A stretch of 60,000 nucleotides of DNA. Source: Polytrichum commune (Eukaryota > Streptophyta > Polytrichopsida > Polytrichales > Polytrichaceae). The position numbers were made by a program, and so were the translations under genes. This document shows, one piece after another, positions 34,866 to 47,329 of the stretch (the first letter of the stretch is position 1; each line of letters starts with the position of its first letter). The notes beneath the pieces are model-generated. The model worked only from the letters and a program-made list of their open reading frames with translations. It was not told the origin of the DNA and searched no databases. The stretch lies in assembly GCA_950295325.1 (NCBI GenBank), contig OX485808.1, positions 14,264,501 through 14,324,500 on the forward strand, in the 5' to 3' direction.

Positions 34866-35250
34866 ATGTCTTGCTCTTTGAGTGCCCCCCCCCCCCCCAA
34901 CCAATCTCACTGAGGTAAAGGAGGTCTAGTAAAAAAAGCTTCTCACCCCCCCCCCCCATTCGTTTGTGGTTCATTCAACTAAAGTGGATCCCATTTGACT
35001 AAAACGTGGAATATGATGCTAATTGTGGAGTTGATTCACACACAAAAGAACTATTTGTGAATTTCCTTTAAATAAATGCAAGTTAGCCTTTCTTTTTAAC
35101 TCAACACCCATGATCAAATGTCTTGTTCTTTGAGTTGGCCTCCACCAGTCATACCATGATAAAAGTGGGGGTTGAGTAAAAACTTGCCCTCCACTATATT
35201 GTGGTTGAATCATCTCAAGTGGGTGCCATTAAAGTAATTTAGAGTTTCTC
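34866..35250 (+). repeat. Diverged tandem duplication with C-homopolymers
   Basis: TGTCTTGCTCTTTGAGT...TTTGTGGTTCATTCAACTAAAG (34867-34984) is repeated, diverged, as TGTCTTGTTCTTTGAGT...TTGTGGTTGAATCATC (35118-35217). The first copy carries two C runs of about 14. Confidence 0.65.
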
Positions 35251-36544
35251 ATACTTGTCCGAAGGCAAAACAACTTTAAAGAGAAATTTGTGATCTTCCA
35301 AGAGAAGGGCGCACTTGAATCTTGGTGTTGCATGACGAGTCATAAAGATAAATTTGTTTAACATGGCACAACAATTTTAACATTGCAACATATCAAATAT
35401 ATAGTGTATCACAAGGTTGAGAACAAAATGAAACACCTATAGGCTATAGCCCAACAAATTCCAATTAAGATATTATAAGACTAAAGCTATAACTATAACA
35501 CCCATCTTTTATTTTGTGGGACACCATAGGCAGACATTAACCCTCTCCCTATGAACTTTTGGGGCGAGGGGTGTCATGGTTGGGGCCTGCAATTTAGCAC
35601 CCCGGGCAACCCTGCCAAAAAAAAATTTGAATTTTTTTTTTTATCCCAAATGAAAATTGTTGCATGTCCCACCCGAATTTTAAGATAAAAAATAAGAATG
35701 CCCTTTTGTTCAATTGAGAAGTAAATGAAAGAGTTACTAAGGTAGAAATACCATAACCCATTAACCACCCTCTAGCCGTGCACTAGATTGCCGTCCTAAT
35801 GGTGAAGTGCCATTTCCGGATTATGGCTTAGCGGCAACTTCAATGCGTGTACACTTAGTGTAGCCAATGGGAGTGAAGTGTTAATGCACTCATGAGGTGA
35901 CCGATTTAGGGGATGTTCTATATGGAAATGCAGAGTACCATGTTCGGTGTAGGGAGAATCTAGTGAACGAGAAGGGGGTTAGACAACTTTCCACTTTGAA
36001 AAAATGTAGCATTTTTTGTATAAGGCAGAAAAATATGAAACAACTTGCATTCTTCATGAATCCTTCTCGTCTATCTTGGCAAAATTATCTCATGATTGTC
36101 AGACCAAATGTTCAATGCAAACGCAATGGATGAGTGGTGGCAGGAACAGAGGAGATCAGGGGAGGAGGGTTACATCGGTCAAATCCAACGGTCGAGAAAG
36201 CACAGGCAACGTGGCCTCACCAGAAGCCAAAAGTTGCTTTCATCGCCCATAGACTTCTTCTCGATCACCTTATTTTCACGGGTTATAGTATTTCTACCTT
36301 ATCTTTGCCATGGGATTGGAGAACCACATCATTGGCAATGCACACCGCAAAATCGATTGTTGCAAGGTTGGAAGCTTTGTTACGAAATTGTGCGAAATCA
36401 TGTGACAAAGACAAGTATTTCTTTTGTGAAAGAGGCGAGGGAATTGGTTCTTGATGGGCTCGATTGCTAGGTCCTCCCCAGGCAAGCTGCCTCCAACCCA
36501 AAAGATTTTTCATCATCTCTCATGTCCCAAGCACCTTCAACAAG
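35251..36544 (+). other. Unassigned region with overlapping open frames
   Basis: Plus-strand frames at 35897-36133, 36096-36470 and 36134-36454 overlap, and the region is less AT-rich than its surroundings. They could be one frameshifted relic, but I recognise no motif. A hAT-like element begins directly after. Confidence 0.3.
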
Positions 36545-37611
36545 TTACAACACCGGTTTCGTTGAAAGTGCACATAAGCATGTGCACTTTTTTGGGGGAT
36601 TATTTTTTAATATTTTATTCTCAATTTTTGGAATGATTGCGCAATAAATTCGTACTTTGATACAAATACTTTCAAATATCATTAGTTTCAAATAATTCCA
36701 AAACAAGGCTTATACACTATATGACCATCATATTTATATTGTGTTTCACTTTTTTAGTAAGAAAATTTAGATTATGAAATAAATCAAATGAAGAAAACAC
36801 ATCCATTTGTGCATAGCTTAAAATACATTATTTATAAACTTAATGAAAAATGCAACACATACACCTCACCCTTGGACCAAACACGTGAAAATAAATTGAA
36901 ACTAAATGACACAACACTTGCTTCACCATAGAAGTAATAATATTGAAGTAGATGGTTCCAAAAGAAATAACGACATACTTGTGTCATCTTATATTGAAAT
37001 ATCAATATATAATATAACAAACATTTTTCTTTCCTAACTATATATATCTATATAATAAAATACAAATATGAACTAAATTAATTTTAACCATCCAAAGAGT
37101 CTAAACCTAAACCTAGCGAAAACATATTTTTTCGTACATCTGGATGTACCAATGCATATTCTTCAAACTTTGTTGCTCCAAATATACTAGCATTTACTTC
37201 AAGTTCTTCATCATGATTGTATCCAAAAATTCGATCAACATATTTGTATTTAACAAGATTTTGTGTATAGGCATGAATAACAATTTTTTGAACAATTTAT
37301 TCTTTGGACCATGCTTTAGAATACCATACTTTGTTCTCCATCCACAGATAAGTAGAAATCTTTAGGAGCACATGCTTGTCATCGCATGTGAGAAACCATC
37401 CATAATCCTTATAAGCATTCGAAGGATTCAAATGTTTATTCGGAGGGGCCCTAGAAGGCCCACCTCCCTTGTCCCGCATGATATCACCTCCAACCTCACT
37501 TCATTCAAGCACACATAAACCATTTTAAAGACATAAATTTTTTTCTTCTAAACACATTACGTTTTAAGCAATCACAACAAAAATCGATTTTTTCACTAAG
37601 GATGAAGCATG

Positions 37612-38262
37612 TGCCTCACTTCTAAACACCAGCTTAAGAAGAAATTCAGATTTCTCAAGGAGGGTGAGACATGTGCCCCACCCCAAAAAAACAAATTCAA
37701 AACATATAATTTTGTTTCATAAGGGTGAGGCATAAGCCTCACCTCTAAGCACAACCTTAAGGAGCAATTGAAATTTTTCAAGGAGGTGAAGCATGTGCCC
37801 CACCCGAAAAAAATAAATTCAAAATATAGAATTTTGTTTCATAAGGGTGAGGCATGTGCCTCACCTCTAAGCACAACCTTAAGGAGCAATTCAAATTTTT
37901 CAAGGAGGTAAGGCATGTGCCTCACTCCAAAAAAACAAATTCAAAACATAAAATTTTGTTTCATAAGGGTGATGCATGTGCCTCACCTCTAAGCACAACC
38001 TTAAGGAGCAATTCAAATTTTTCAAGGAGGTAAGGCATGTGCCTCACTCCAAAAAAACAAATTCAAAACATAGAATTTTGTTTCATAAGGGTGAGGCATA
38101 TGCCTCACCTCTAAGTACTACCTTAAGAAGAAATTCAGAATTTTCGAGGAGGTGAGGCATGTGCCTCACCTCTAAGCACAAGCTTAAGAAGAAATTCACA
38201 TTTTTCAAGGAGGGTGAGGCATGTGCCTCATTCCCAAAAAAACAAATTCAAAACATTTGCCT
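37612..38262 (+). repeat. Tandem array, 122-bp (2 x 61) units with a palindrome
   Basis: ACCTCTAAGC recurs at 37741, 37863, 37985 and 38107, a period of 122 bp, with a last half-unit of 61 bp. Each half-unit carries GTGAGGCATGTGCCTCAC or a close variant, an imperfect 18-bp palindrome. Confidence 0.9.
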
Positions 38263-39277
38263 CAACTTGAAAGGAAGAGAAGTGATACAATATTTTGTAA
38301 TCAAGAATGAAGAAAACAAAATTCAGCAATACGGATGAATAATACCAATTTTGAAGGGTTATATAAGGGTAAACATCATATATTCCAGAGTTTGTAAAAT
38401 GAAGATGAGGCATTTAACACTAGAATTTCATAGTATGAACTACATGTACTAAGTATACTATAATCGTTTGTAATAATTAATAAATTGTGTTGTTTTGAAA
38501 AATGAAATCAGATTTAGATAAAAATCCCCAAAAATTGAAGAGTTAAACAATTACATGAATGAAGTGTTGAATTGAAGTACATTCTGAATAAAGTTGAAAA
38601 TAAGCGTAAAATATGTAAAATACGATGTTATTTGGATATTGAATAAGAGTTGGTGTTGAAGCGCCTATATAAGTTGAAAGTAGAGTCGAAGATCAGTTGA
38701 GTTGCAAATGAAGAAATTAGACTTATTGGAGAGTGGATTGAACGCAATAAGATGATAGAGAGCTGAAGGATCGAAATTTGCAGCAATAGGTTAGACGGTG
38801 TAGTACTAGAAAAACTTCTGAACTTTTGAGGAATAATAATTAGAAGAACGAGTGAAGAGGTACCATCGGAAAGAAACAAGAAGGTGTTGGAGTAAGAGTT
38901 GTAGGAGTAAGAGGTGCCGAAGTAGATCCGTGTTGGAGAAGAGCGGCGGTGGAGAAGAGTGGCGTTGGAAAAGAGCGGCGGCTAAAAAACTTGACCTAAC
39001 CCTAAGCGGCGTTTTAGGATTTAGGGTACACGTTTATTTTTTAATTTTATATGTGTGGACAAACTTTATATTGGTCTATCATGCACAGATTTAAGAAGTT
39101 ACACTTGAATTTTTTTAGGTGGGCCAGTGGCATTATTCTATTCATACCTACTCATTATTTAGTTTTTTGGAAATAAAATAAAATTTCTATAAATATTTAA
39201 TATAATATATGTACATATTATAAATATCACTTCAAAATATAATTTATTATAATATATATTATAAAAACAATATTTAA

Positions 39278-39612
39278 AGGGGTGAGGCATATGCCACACC
39301 TTGTGGAGCCGTAATTAGTTTTTATTCAAGTTTTAAGGGGGTGGGGCATATGCTTCACCTTGTCAAGCAGTAATTAGTTTTTGTTCAAGTTTTAAGGGGG
39401 TGGGGCATATGCCTCACCTTGAGAAGCAATAATTAGTTTTTTTTCAAGTTTTAAGGGGGTGTGGGATATGCCTCACCTTGTAAAGCAATAATTAGTTTTT
39501 TTCCAAGTTTTAAGGGGGTGGGGCATATGCCTCACCTTGTGAACCCGTAATTGGTTTTCTCAAGATTTATAGGGGTGAGGCATATGCCACACCTTGTGGA
39601 GCCGTAATTGGT
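39278..39612 (+). repeat. Tandem array, about six 60-bp units with the same palindrome
   Basis: Each unit holds GTGGGGCATATGCCTCACC or a variant, followed by a TAATTAGTTTTT-type block and CAAGTTTTAAGG. The palindromic core is the one in the array at 37612-38262, although the spacers differ. Confidence 0.9.
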
Positions 39613-39883
39613 TTTTATTTTATAATTATACATAACTCTCATAAAATGAATTCCTCATCTTATTGTAGGATGAAGTCTTTTTACAAAAATCATCAAATTA
39701 TAATTTGATTAATGATCAAGAATATTGATCTAAATGTACCCATATTTTTAAAATATATATATATAGCCAATACAATTATAATATGGTCATATTTTCATTG
39801 AAATCTATGCATTTGCAATAGTTTGTTCATGTGCACTTTTACATATTGAATTGCACTTTTAACGAAACCGATGTTTTACAACA

Positions 39884-42800
39884 CCAAAAATAAAAATTAG
39901 TATCGACATGCATAAATCCTTTGAACTCAGCAGTTATCTACAAAGCGAGGGACAAAAAATAATAAGTTTCTTTGAAGCGAGGTGACGACTTCTAATGGAT
40001 TGCAAAACGTTCTTAAGTGCAAGTCATTACATGATGACCGGTGTTAGACGATGATGATGCTCGCCCATAGCTTGCAAAGAAACTCTCAACCTAATTGTGA
40101 AAGGAGGAGTTGTTAGGGTGGAGACAATGTAATCTATAGAGGAGTGGGCAAACAAGAGCAAGTAGAGCTTTGGACAATGGATGAATTGAAGTTGTCATCC
40201 GTCATCCATGATGATATTTGTACACTTACTCCTGAGAATTGTCATCGTAAAAGTTACCACGATGACATAAAGTATCATATGACACTAATGTCCCCTCCCC
40301 ACCTGACTTTAGCTAAGCCTAAAAGTTGGTTCTAAGAACACAACCTTCACACCATCGACATTATCTAGTGCCGAGCCTAGTTGGCAAATGATGTGGCATG
40401 GTTTACAAGTGGAGGTTATAAGCCTCAAGCACCGACCCTCCCATCGGTACCTGGACATGAGGCAAGAATATAGGACCTTTAAAAGTGTCGCCTCCCACCC
40501 CTTGTGATTGGTTTCTTTTTAGTCTTAGCTATGAGGGCACGAGGAGCTCCGTTAACAAAACCCGATGGTAAGATAGATGAGTAGTAAGGCATTTGGGGAT
40601 GGGACGAAAACTATCCACCATTCATTGCTTGGTAGATAAAACAATGACCATGTGTGAAAGATACTTAATTAAAACCTACTCGACAATCTCCGGAGCAAGT
40701 TCTTGCATGTGCATTGGGATAGCCGGACGCCTCCACTGTAACCGAGGGAGCTTTACCCGGGTTTTAGGAAAAAAATTGGTTATTTGGTAAAGTCAAGTGG
40801 GGAGGGGGCATAAATTTCATATTGAGTGTAGTTTGTTGATCGCCTTTATGGTAGTGTGAGGGCATTATGGTTTAAAATAAGGGGGGAGGGGTGGGGGGGG
40901 GGTATATTAGGGTAGGTGGTACAAGCCGTGAGAAGTGTGAAGGGTATGGTTTTGTAAGAAGGAAGTGATGTTAGGGTATGGTGATGTTTTGTAGAAATGA
41001 GATGTTTTTAGTCCGAGATAATTGTACTAAAGTTGGTTTCCACATACAAATTTATGACTGGTTGATCATATAATATGTTGGTGATAATTGACACACATAC
41101 ACACACTTCTTTTCTTTTTTTTTAAATTTTTCTGATAAAGTCACAAATCTTCTTTTGCCACCTGTGTAGATGTTAAAGTTGTCAAATGGTAGTGCGAAGC
41201 ATGCAAAGCCTTTAAATAGTTCGGATGTAAAAAAATTCTGATGGCATGGTCACACGAGGTCAAAGTCACCATATTCAGGTCAAATAGAGGAGTAAATGAG
41301 CAAACATGTTTTATAACTAAAAAAAGAAAAGAAAAAGACACGCCTCCCTCTTTGGACAGCTACATGATGATCAAGGTGTTACTTACCATAATGCCATTTC
41401 CCCTATTTTTAGAGATGGGCCCTTGCAAAAAATATTGTCAAAAAATTAAAAATAAAGAGAAAAAAATGGTCACAGTGACCAAGGGCACCTACTTATACTA
41501 CCACTCAATGTGCAAGCCTTAAGAAGAAAAATGGCAATCCATGTCATGGCAATACAATTGTTACTCTATGACTATATTGTAATTTTCACCTTAACCCCTA
41601 ACTTCCTCGGCCATTAAGAGGGTTGGTTGGAGTGCATTTCACTCAATGTTTGTTGTGGAGTTTTCATGGACAAGTTTTAGGGTTTATAATGGGATTTATT
41701 CATAGGATTTTGAAACATGGGAGATGAGCTATTTCAAGGGAAAATCTGAGCATGAATGATCCTTTGGACTTTAGATTATAATGATTGAAGGAAGGGATGC
41801 ATAAGAAATAGTTATGTGTCATCTTGCAAAAGAACTTTGACCACTCAAATATGCCTGGAAAATGAGGAGGATGCTTGTGTGATCCACTAGATGGGAACAA
41901 CTCGACAGTTGAGGACCTCCACAAATTCTCGTGCCAAAACGTGCAAACCACAATAGGCTAGCCAAATTGCTTAGTGCGTGCAAAATTATCTCGTATTTCC
42001 ATTCACATATATCCAAAGCATTCCCTGAAAATCAGAGAGTGTTCAATTGTTAAATTGAACAATCGAGTGAGCACAAAGGTTGTATTTACATGGACATCAA
42101 GAAACCATTTCACTTTTACCAAAATAAACATCATTGATGTGCATGCAAAGTTTGTGCATTGGAGTGGCAACCATTGATTGGAGTCAACATCCTCACATGG
42201 GCTCCCAACACAACAAAAACATGACCACTTCTCATTTCGATTATTTTTTCCCCACTTTCTATTCATCTCCAAATTGCACAGCTCATGTGTCTATGGGTAG
42301 ATATCCATGTTTACTTGATGTTTCTAATTAGTTTAATAGCCAATGAACAACTTGACTTGGATTACTGTAGAAATCATCCATCAACCAAAAATGGGTTGGT
42401 CAAGAAGCTAGGGATTTATGCCCAAGAGGTTCACATTTTCAAAATAGATACTATAGATCGATGCTTTTTGTGCCAAAAGGTATGTTGTGCTTCTATGGTA
42501 AGCGTTTCTAAAAAAAGGATACTTTTCTATTTGCACCCACTTCTTGTAGGATACAAAACACGCCTTTAGTGAAAGATGATTAACACATCCAAATTGTGCC
42601 CATAGCAGTCTCATTTTTTTGGAACCTGCATGAAATCGTTCTCATTATCAAAGTGAAGGATCTTTGAGTTAATTATTTGATCATACATCTACCCCCAATT
42701 ATGTTGATTATTATGTCTAGAATGGTAACCAAATGTAGTCCAATCTCTTTTCGACACACATCTTTTTGATGTCCGTTATTAGATTCACACCCAACCATAC

Positions 42801-43399
42801 ACCATTTAGATATAAGCATATGTTTCAAAGTTGACACATCCAACACATCTACCTTACAAAGTTGTTGGAGATGTCTATTAGACTCTATCAAAATGATCGT
42901 ACTATGTGCATACGTTCTATTTTAACCCCATGTTAATAAGTATTCAAAAAAATCCTAGTAAATTTCATAATATGAAAACATGGAAAGATAACTAGCAAAA
43001 GCATTATCCCGGTCCTTTACAAATCCATGTGCTTCCATGGGTTCTCATGTTATGAAAAGATTCAAAGCAAACATGATCACATGTAGGAATTATAACATAC
43101 ATACATACATACATGATGTGATCAAAATGTGATCCGATACTTGAACATATTAAGATGAAACCACTTCCATGTCAAAGAAAGCATTTCCCCAAGTGATAGC
43201 TTTCGTAGAAGCTTCTAGTACGATGGTTATTTTTTCCTCCCATTTCAACATTTCTAGAAGGATGGCACTTTTGGGCCTTGTGGGCACTTGACTTAAAGGC
43301 TGATTAAATTACACAAAAAGCCCATTTCAAACAACTTGAAATAATAGTATAGCAAATACCTGGAAATTATGGGTGGATTAGCGGAGTGCGATGGATAGG
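39884..43399. other. Intergenic, no gene seen
   Basis: AT-rich DNA with a G-run at about 40883-40912, a diverged repeat F fragment near 42670-42850 and an (ATAC)n run near 43098-43113. Many short overlapping frames, none recognisable. Confidence 0.45.
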
Positions 43400-45373
43400 C
43401 CACTACAATGTAATCCCGATAATACGACACCTCAATTATACAACGCATTTTCCATCGATCAAAACTTTCTAGTGTTAATTAACCCCGATAATAGGACTAT
43501 GATGCTTGTAATACGGCATTTTTAGGGTTTGATTTGTCATATACTAGAGGTAATTAATGCGTTCATGTGGTGGGGCCCACGTTAGGATTTGTCTTGGGAT
43601 CAAGGAGTACATGGTGAATTTATCAATGGGTAAAACTTAAGCTAGTTGTTTTAAACCTTGATTTCAAAACATACGTTACACTTTTGAGTCTTTGGGTTTG
43701 GATGGAGGTCAAAGGATTTAGGGATTGTTGGATTTGTAAACTATAATGATGAAGTTACTGATTTCTCTTCTTGATTCAAAATTTGCCCTGACACCTAAAT
43801 GTCACAACTCTTTCGATTGGAGATTTCAATCCTTGCCAACTTATACTCCTAGATTTGCCCATGCCACTCTTCTATTTCTTGGCTCTGGAGGCGACGATAG
43901 TCTTGAGTGGTGGATGCTTTTCAGTTTGATTATATTCTCAACAATTTCAGTGTTGATGACCGCGTCTCCACACAAAACAACTTGCACACAATTTGGTAAG
44001 CATTAACCTCCTCAGCATGGGTTATGGCTCCGGAAGGTGTTTACGATATGGATGAGACTGGTTTATTTTTATCATGCCCCACCAAACAAGAGACTAGCGC
44101 AAGGAAAAGTTCGTGGGCGCAAAATTAAGAAGGACCATCTTACTTTTGTTGTAAACACGACATGCACTAACAAGTTGAACCTTGTGAATATTTGCAAATC
44201 TCTACACCCAAGATGCTTTGCAAGGTGGCTGCCAACCAAATGGCATGGATGACATCATATGTTGTATGAGAGTTGGATGATGAGCCTCAATGTAAATTTC
44301 AAATCTCAAAAGCATAAGGTATTTTTAACTATGGACAAATTTGTTACTTATTGCCTTGAGCATGTTGGTAGGGATGAATCATTTGGTTTTTCAATCTTAT
44401 AAATGAGAAATATTACTATTGCTTTCTTACCACCTAATGTTACAAGTGTGGTATAACCCTTGGATCAATGAATAATTGCTTCATTCAAAGTTCAATTTTA
44501 GAAGAATCTTTTGGAATGGATTCTCTCTCAACTTAATTATGTAACTATTCACCGGGACTTGAGAATTATAGTGCCTATCACAAGTCAAGCTATTATTTGG
44601 TGCTCTCAAGTGTGGAGAGAGATGAATCCCCATATCATACAAAACAACTAGAGGATGTCTAAGATTTTATTTGCGGATTGAAGTGCCAATTTTGCCATGG
44701 ATGATGAACATGAGAAATCGAGAACGAAAGAAGCAACAAATGAATTGACAAGTCTCATTTCCTCTTTGAATCTTGGAAGTGAAGAAACACTTATCGAAGA
44801 ATTTGTGCAATTGGCAACAAAGGAGATTGTTGATGGAGAGTACATCACAACCGAGTTGGTGGATTTGGCATGATGGGGTAGAGAAATCCATTTGGGTTTA
44901 AACTTGAATGCAGAGCTAATGGATTTGACCGAATAATGTGAATAACCATCCAACACCAATAGTCAAGCTTCCTCAAGCCCATGAGTATGCCCAATCATAC
45001 TCCCAAATCGAAGCATCCTCCAGCAATCTCAACTGTAAATGTGATGAACATGCAATCTTGTATGAATAAACTAAACAAGATGTCAATTTCCAACATCAAC
45101 AAACATCATCACAAGACAATAGATTCTTACTTTCATAGTGTGAGATATGGCGGAGACATCATCAAGAGATTGCTTTCAGTTAAACTCCATATCATGTGAC
45201 GTTGTCAGCACATTTCTCTAATAAAAATTGCTCTTTCACGCTCTTATTATCCTCACCATATATTCAAAATGACATTTTACATTCAAAATAAACTATTTTT
45301 CTTGAGAAACCTTGATAGCACGACATTCGAATAATACAACATTTTTTCGCACAACCAAACACGTCATAGTAGA
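43400..45373 (+). mobile_element. Decayed Tigger/pogo-like DNA transposon
   Basis: It contains the transposase relic at 44039-44960. Near the left end CGATAATACGACACCTCAAT and near the right end GCACGACATTCGAATAATAC are repeats of the GATAATACGACA type found at pogo/Tigger ends in many genomes. The extreme tips CACTACAATG (left) and the inverse of the right tip CTACTATGAC pair only weakly and no clean TA duplication is left, so the boundaries are approximate. Confidence 0.7.
44039..44960 (+). pseudogene. Tigger/pogo DDE transposase relic
   Basis: VYDMDETGLF (44039-44068) is the first catalytic-Asp block of pogo-type DDE transposases. A frameshift leads to GRKIKKDHLTF and HPRCF-type segments (to about 44230), then LTMDKF near 44330 in place of the usual LDNC second Asp block. 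AFLPPNVTSVV, a stop, PLDQ, a stop and IIASFK (about 44418-44487) follow the signature LPPNTT...QPLDQG of the family. At least three stops and a frameshift show that it is dead. The N-terminal DNA-binding part is not recognisable. Confidence 0.9.
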
Positions 45374-46097
45374 GGGAGAGTCTAAGAGTAGTTTGAAGTT
45401 TCTAGAAGTTGGTGAGCAATTTTGAGTGTGAAGTGAAAAGTGTAAAGAACTACATTATTTTAGTATAGGATAACGGGCCCTACGGTATGGTCCACCTTAA
45501 CAACTCTTTCCGTGGGCGACTCCATGAAGTCAAAGATAGGGTGTTAAGGATTTGAGGGCGATTTGGACGGTTTTAAAATTGGAGTTGCTTCCAACACTTA
45601 ATGCTTGCCATTGATGAGTCAAGAGTGCCAAATTTGTCGTCGTAGTAGTAAATGCAAGGAGATCATCGTAACCGTGTCATGAATCTCATGCACCTCTCAA
45701 GTACCTCTAACTTGGAGTTCTCTTGTTTTCTCTTAGTAGAGTTCCTTTCCTACCTCAACATTTGTTGTACTAAGAATGGGAGGGAGTGAGGGAGGGAATT
45801 ATCTCATGTGAGCGTACTTCTCATTCATCCGACATAAATGCTCGGAATTAGTGTGCATCTCGGATTTTTTTTTTGAAGTTGATTTGACACCAGAATTAGT
45901 TTTAAGGATCTTGATTTAGTCTGGTCTAAGTCGTTAGAGATGAATCGGCAGCAAATTTATAGGGGGTATGTTTGTATGCGATGAATTCCATCTCTCCCAC
46001 CTGCTGAAGGGGAGGGTGAAAATGTTGATTACTATTTAGAGTCCATGAATTGTTATTTTGGCTCAAAGTAGATTTTAGACTAGGGTGAAAGACCCCA
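45374..46097 (+). other. Intergenic with a family I fragment
   Basis: At 45779-45925, GAGGGAGGGAATTATCTCATG, TCTCATTCATCCGACAT and GATTTGACACCAGAATTAG match family I (8250-9021). Nothing else was recognised. Confidence 0.5.
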
Positions 46098-46672
46098 AAC
46101 TACATTGATCATCCCATTTAGTGCATGTGGTACTACATTGTTTTGTCTAGTTAGTGTGGGCCACACTAATTTGCAATTACCCTCACTGTTTTTTTATAAT
46201 TTGAAGTGGCCCACTGTAGTTTCTAGTGTGAAAAAATAGTGTGGGTTTTTTTGTCTTCATATTTGGATGAAATTTCAAGGCAAGACAAATACTATGAAAT
46301 TAATGTGGGCCACACTAAATTCCAACCCACGTGAATTTCCCACCCACACTAGTACATAAAAACAATGTAGTTCTAGAACCACGCATTATTAAGCCAAATC
46401 TCGTAATTAAAGAGGACCGAGTTTTTTTACTAAGTGGTACCAAATTCATGAATACATGCTCAAGTACCATACATCTGAAGAAAATTAATGTGTGCTCCAA
46501 GGTGTTTTGCAGAGTGCATAATTTGTGTTTGATGAGCTCGAAGAGGATTCTTCTTCTTTCATCCGGTTGGCGCCACTCACTCATGAGGCATCTCCTAACA
46601 ACTAAGGAATTGAAAAGAGCTTGCATTGAGAGTTTCTAGCACTTCGACACTTTGGACTCCTGAAAACCATGT
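46098..46672 (-). repeat. Dispersed repeat J, copy 2 (carries MITE G)
   Basis: Minus-strand homologue of 10195-10681. It lacks MITE M but contains MITE G. A 103-codon minus-strand frame crosses it but runs into the MITE and is not shared intact with copy 1, so I do not call a gene. Confidence 0.7.
46136..46367. mobile_element. MITE G, 232 bp, TA-flanked, inside repeat J
   Basis: The ends CATTGTTTTGTCTAGTTAGT and the inverse CATTGTTTTTATGTACTAGT are inverted repeats. TA flanks it at 46134-46135 and 46368-46369. Joining the flanks (minus strand) gives GTGGTTCTAGAACTAGTACC, which matches the uninterrupted J copy 1, GTGTTTCGGAAATAGTGCC, near 10637-10660. GTGTGGGCCACAC palindromes lie near both ends. 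Its ends resemble those of the MITE at 32226. Confidence 0.85.
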
Positions 46673-47110
46673 ATCTTTTGTTGAATGTTGGTGAAGTAAT
46701 TATTTATGTCAATGGAATAGTATTTTTCACCCTTGCAACATAGCTTACATGCCAAGCTGGAAAAAAATAGTGTGACTTGCATGCAAGGTGGAAGGAGGGT
46801 GGACCGCACAAGTGTTCATGTTTATCATTGTATCCATTATACAATAAGAACATATCATACATTTATTATTATTACAAAATTGTGTTCTAGAAGTTGCATC
46901 TCTAATTACTAATTTTAATAGGAAAATATAATATCATAAATGTCCAATTATGTATGCCTTACTTTGACAATGCACATATACTCCTAACTATTTGTGGCCC
47001 ACAATAATAACAAGATATGGAGTAGTGGGTCATAATACTCACATTCCATGCATTTTAGCCAACTTCTTCATGTGTTGGTCTTCTTGTGGTGACTTGCTAA
47101 TTCCTCTTAG
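46673..47110. other. Intergenic, nothing recognised
   Basis: AT-rich, with no gene or paired repeat seen. Confidence 0.5.
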
Positions 47111-47112
47111 TA

Positions 47113-47327
47113 CATCAAATATTATATTTTAGTGTCACTTATAATTTGGAATTATGCAATGCAATATCTATGTACTATGTATTCATGTTTTGTCAATACA
47201 TGTCAAATTGGTTGTTTAAACATTATACAGCATTTAACAAGTTTACTTGACAACAAATTACATCAATAGTAAAAAATAGTATTATGTAACTGCAAATAGT
47301 AAGTGACACTAAATATGATATTTAGTG
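47113..47327. mobile_element. Family H MITE, copy 5
   Basis: 215 bp with ends CATCAAATATTATATTTTAG and the inverse CACTAAATATCATATTTAGT, TA at 47111-47112 and 47328-47329, and inner TTATAATTTGGA/GCAAATAGTAAGTGACAC motifs as in copy 2. The outer ends are those of families B and C. Confidence 0.8.
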
Positions 47328-47329
47328 TA

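Larger units (their letters stand above)
36553..39875. mobile_element. 3.3-kb hAT-like non-autonomous transposon
   Basis: The left end CCGGTTTCGTTGAAAGTGCA and the inverse of the right end TCGGTTTCGTTAAAAGTGCA are inverted repeats. TTACAACA (8 bp) flanks it at 36545-36552 and 39876-39883; an 8-bp duplication is the hAT hallmark. The right end has a few extra bases before the duplication, so the exact tip is uncertain. The interior is AT-rich and holds two arrays of palindromic repeats (37612-38262 and 39278-39612). No transposase frame is visible. The middle (about 38630-39020) is less AT-rich, with short open frames on both strands and an ACCCTAAATCC-type motif on the minus strand. It could be captured host DNA. 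Confidence 0.7.

Noticed and set aside
36096-36470. Overlapping plus-strand frames as a possible gene relic
   Set aside because: I could not match any segment to a protein family and saw no splice pattern. Left as unassigned.
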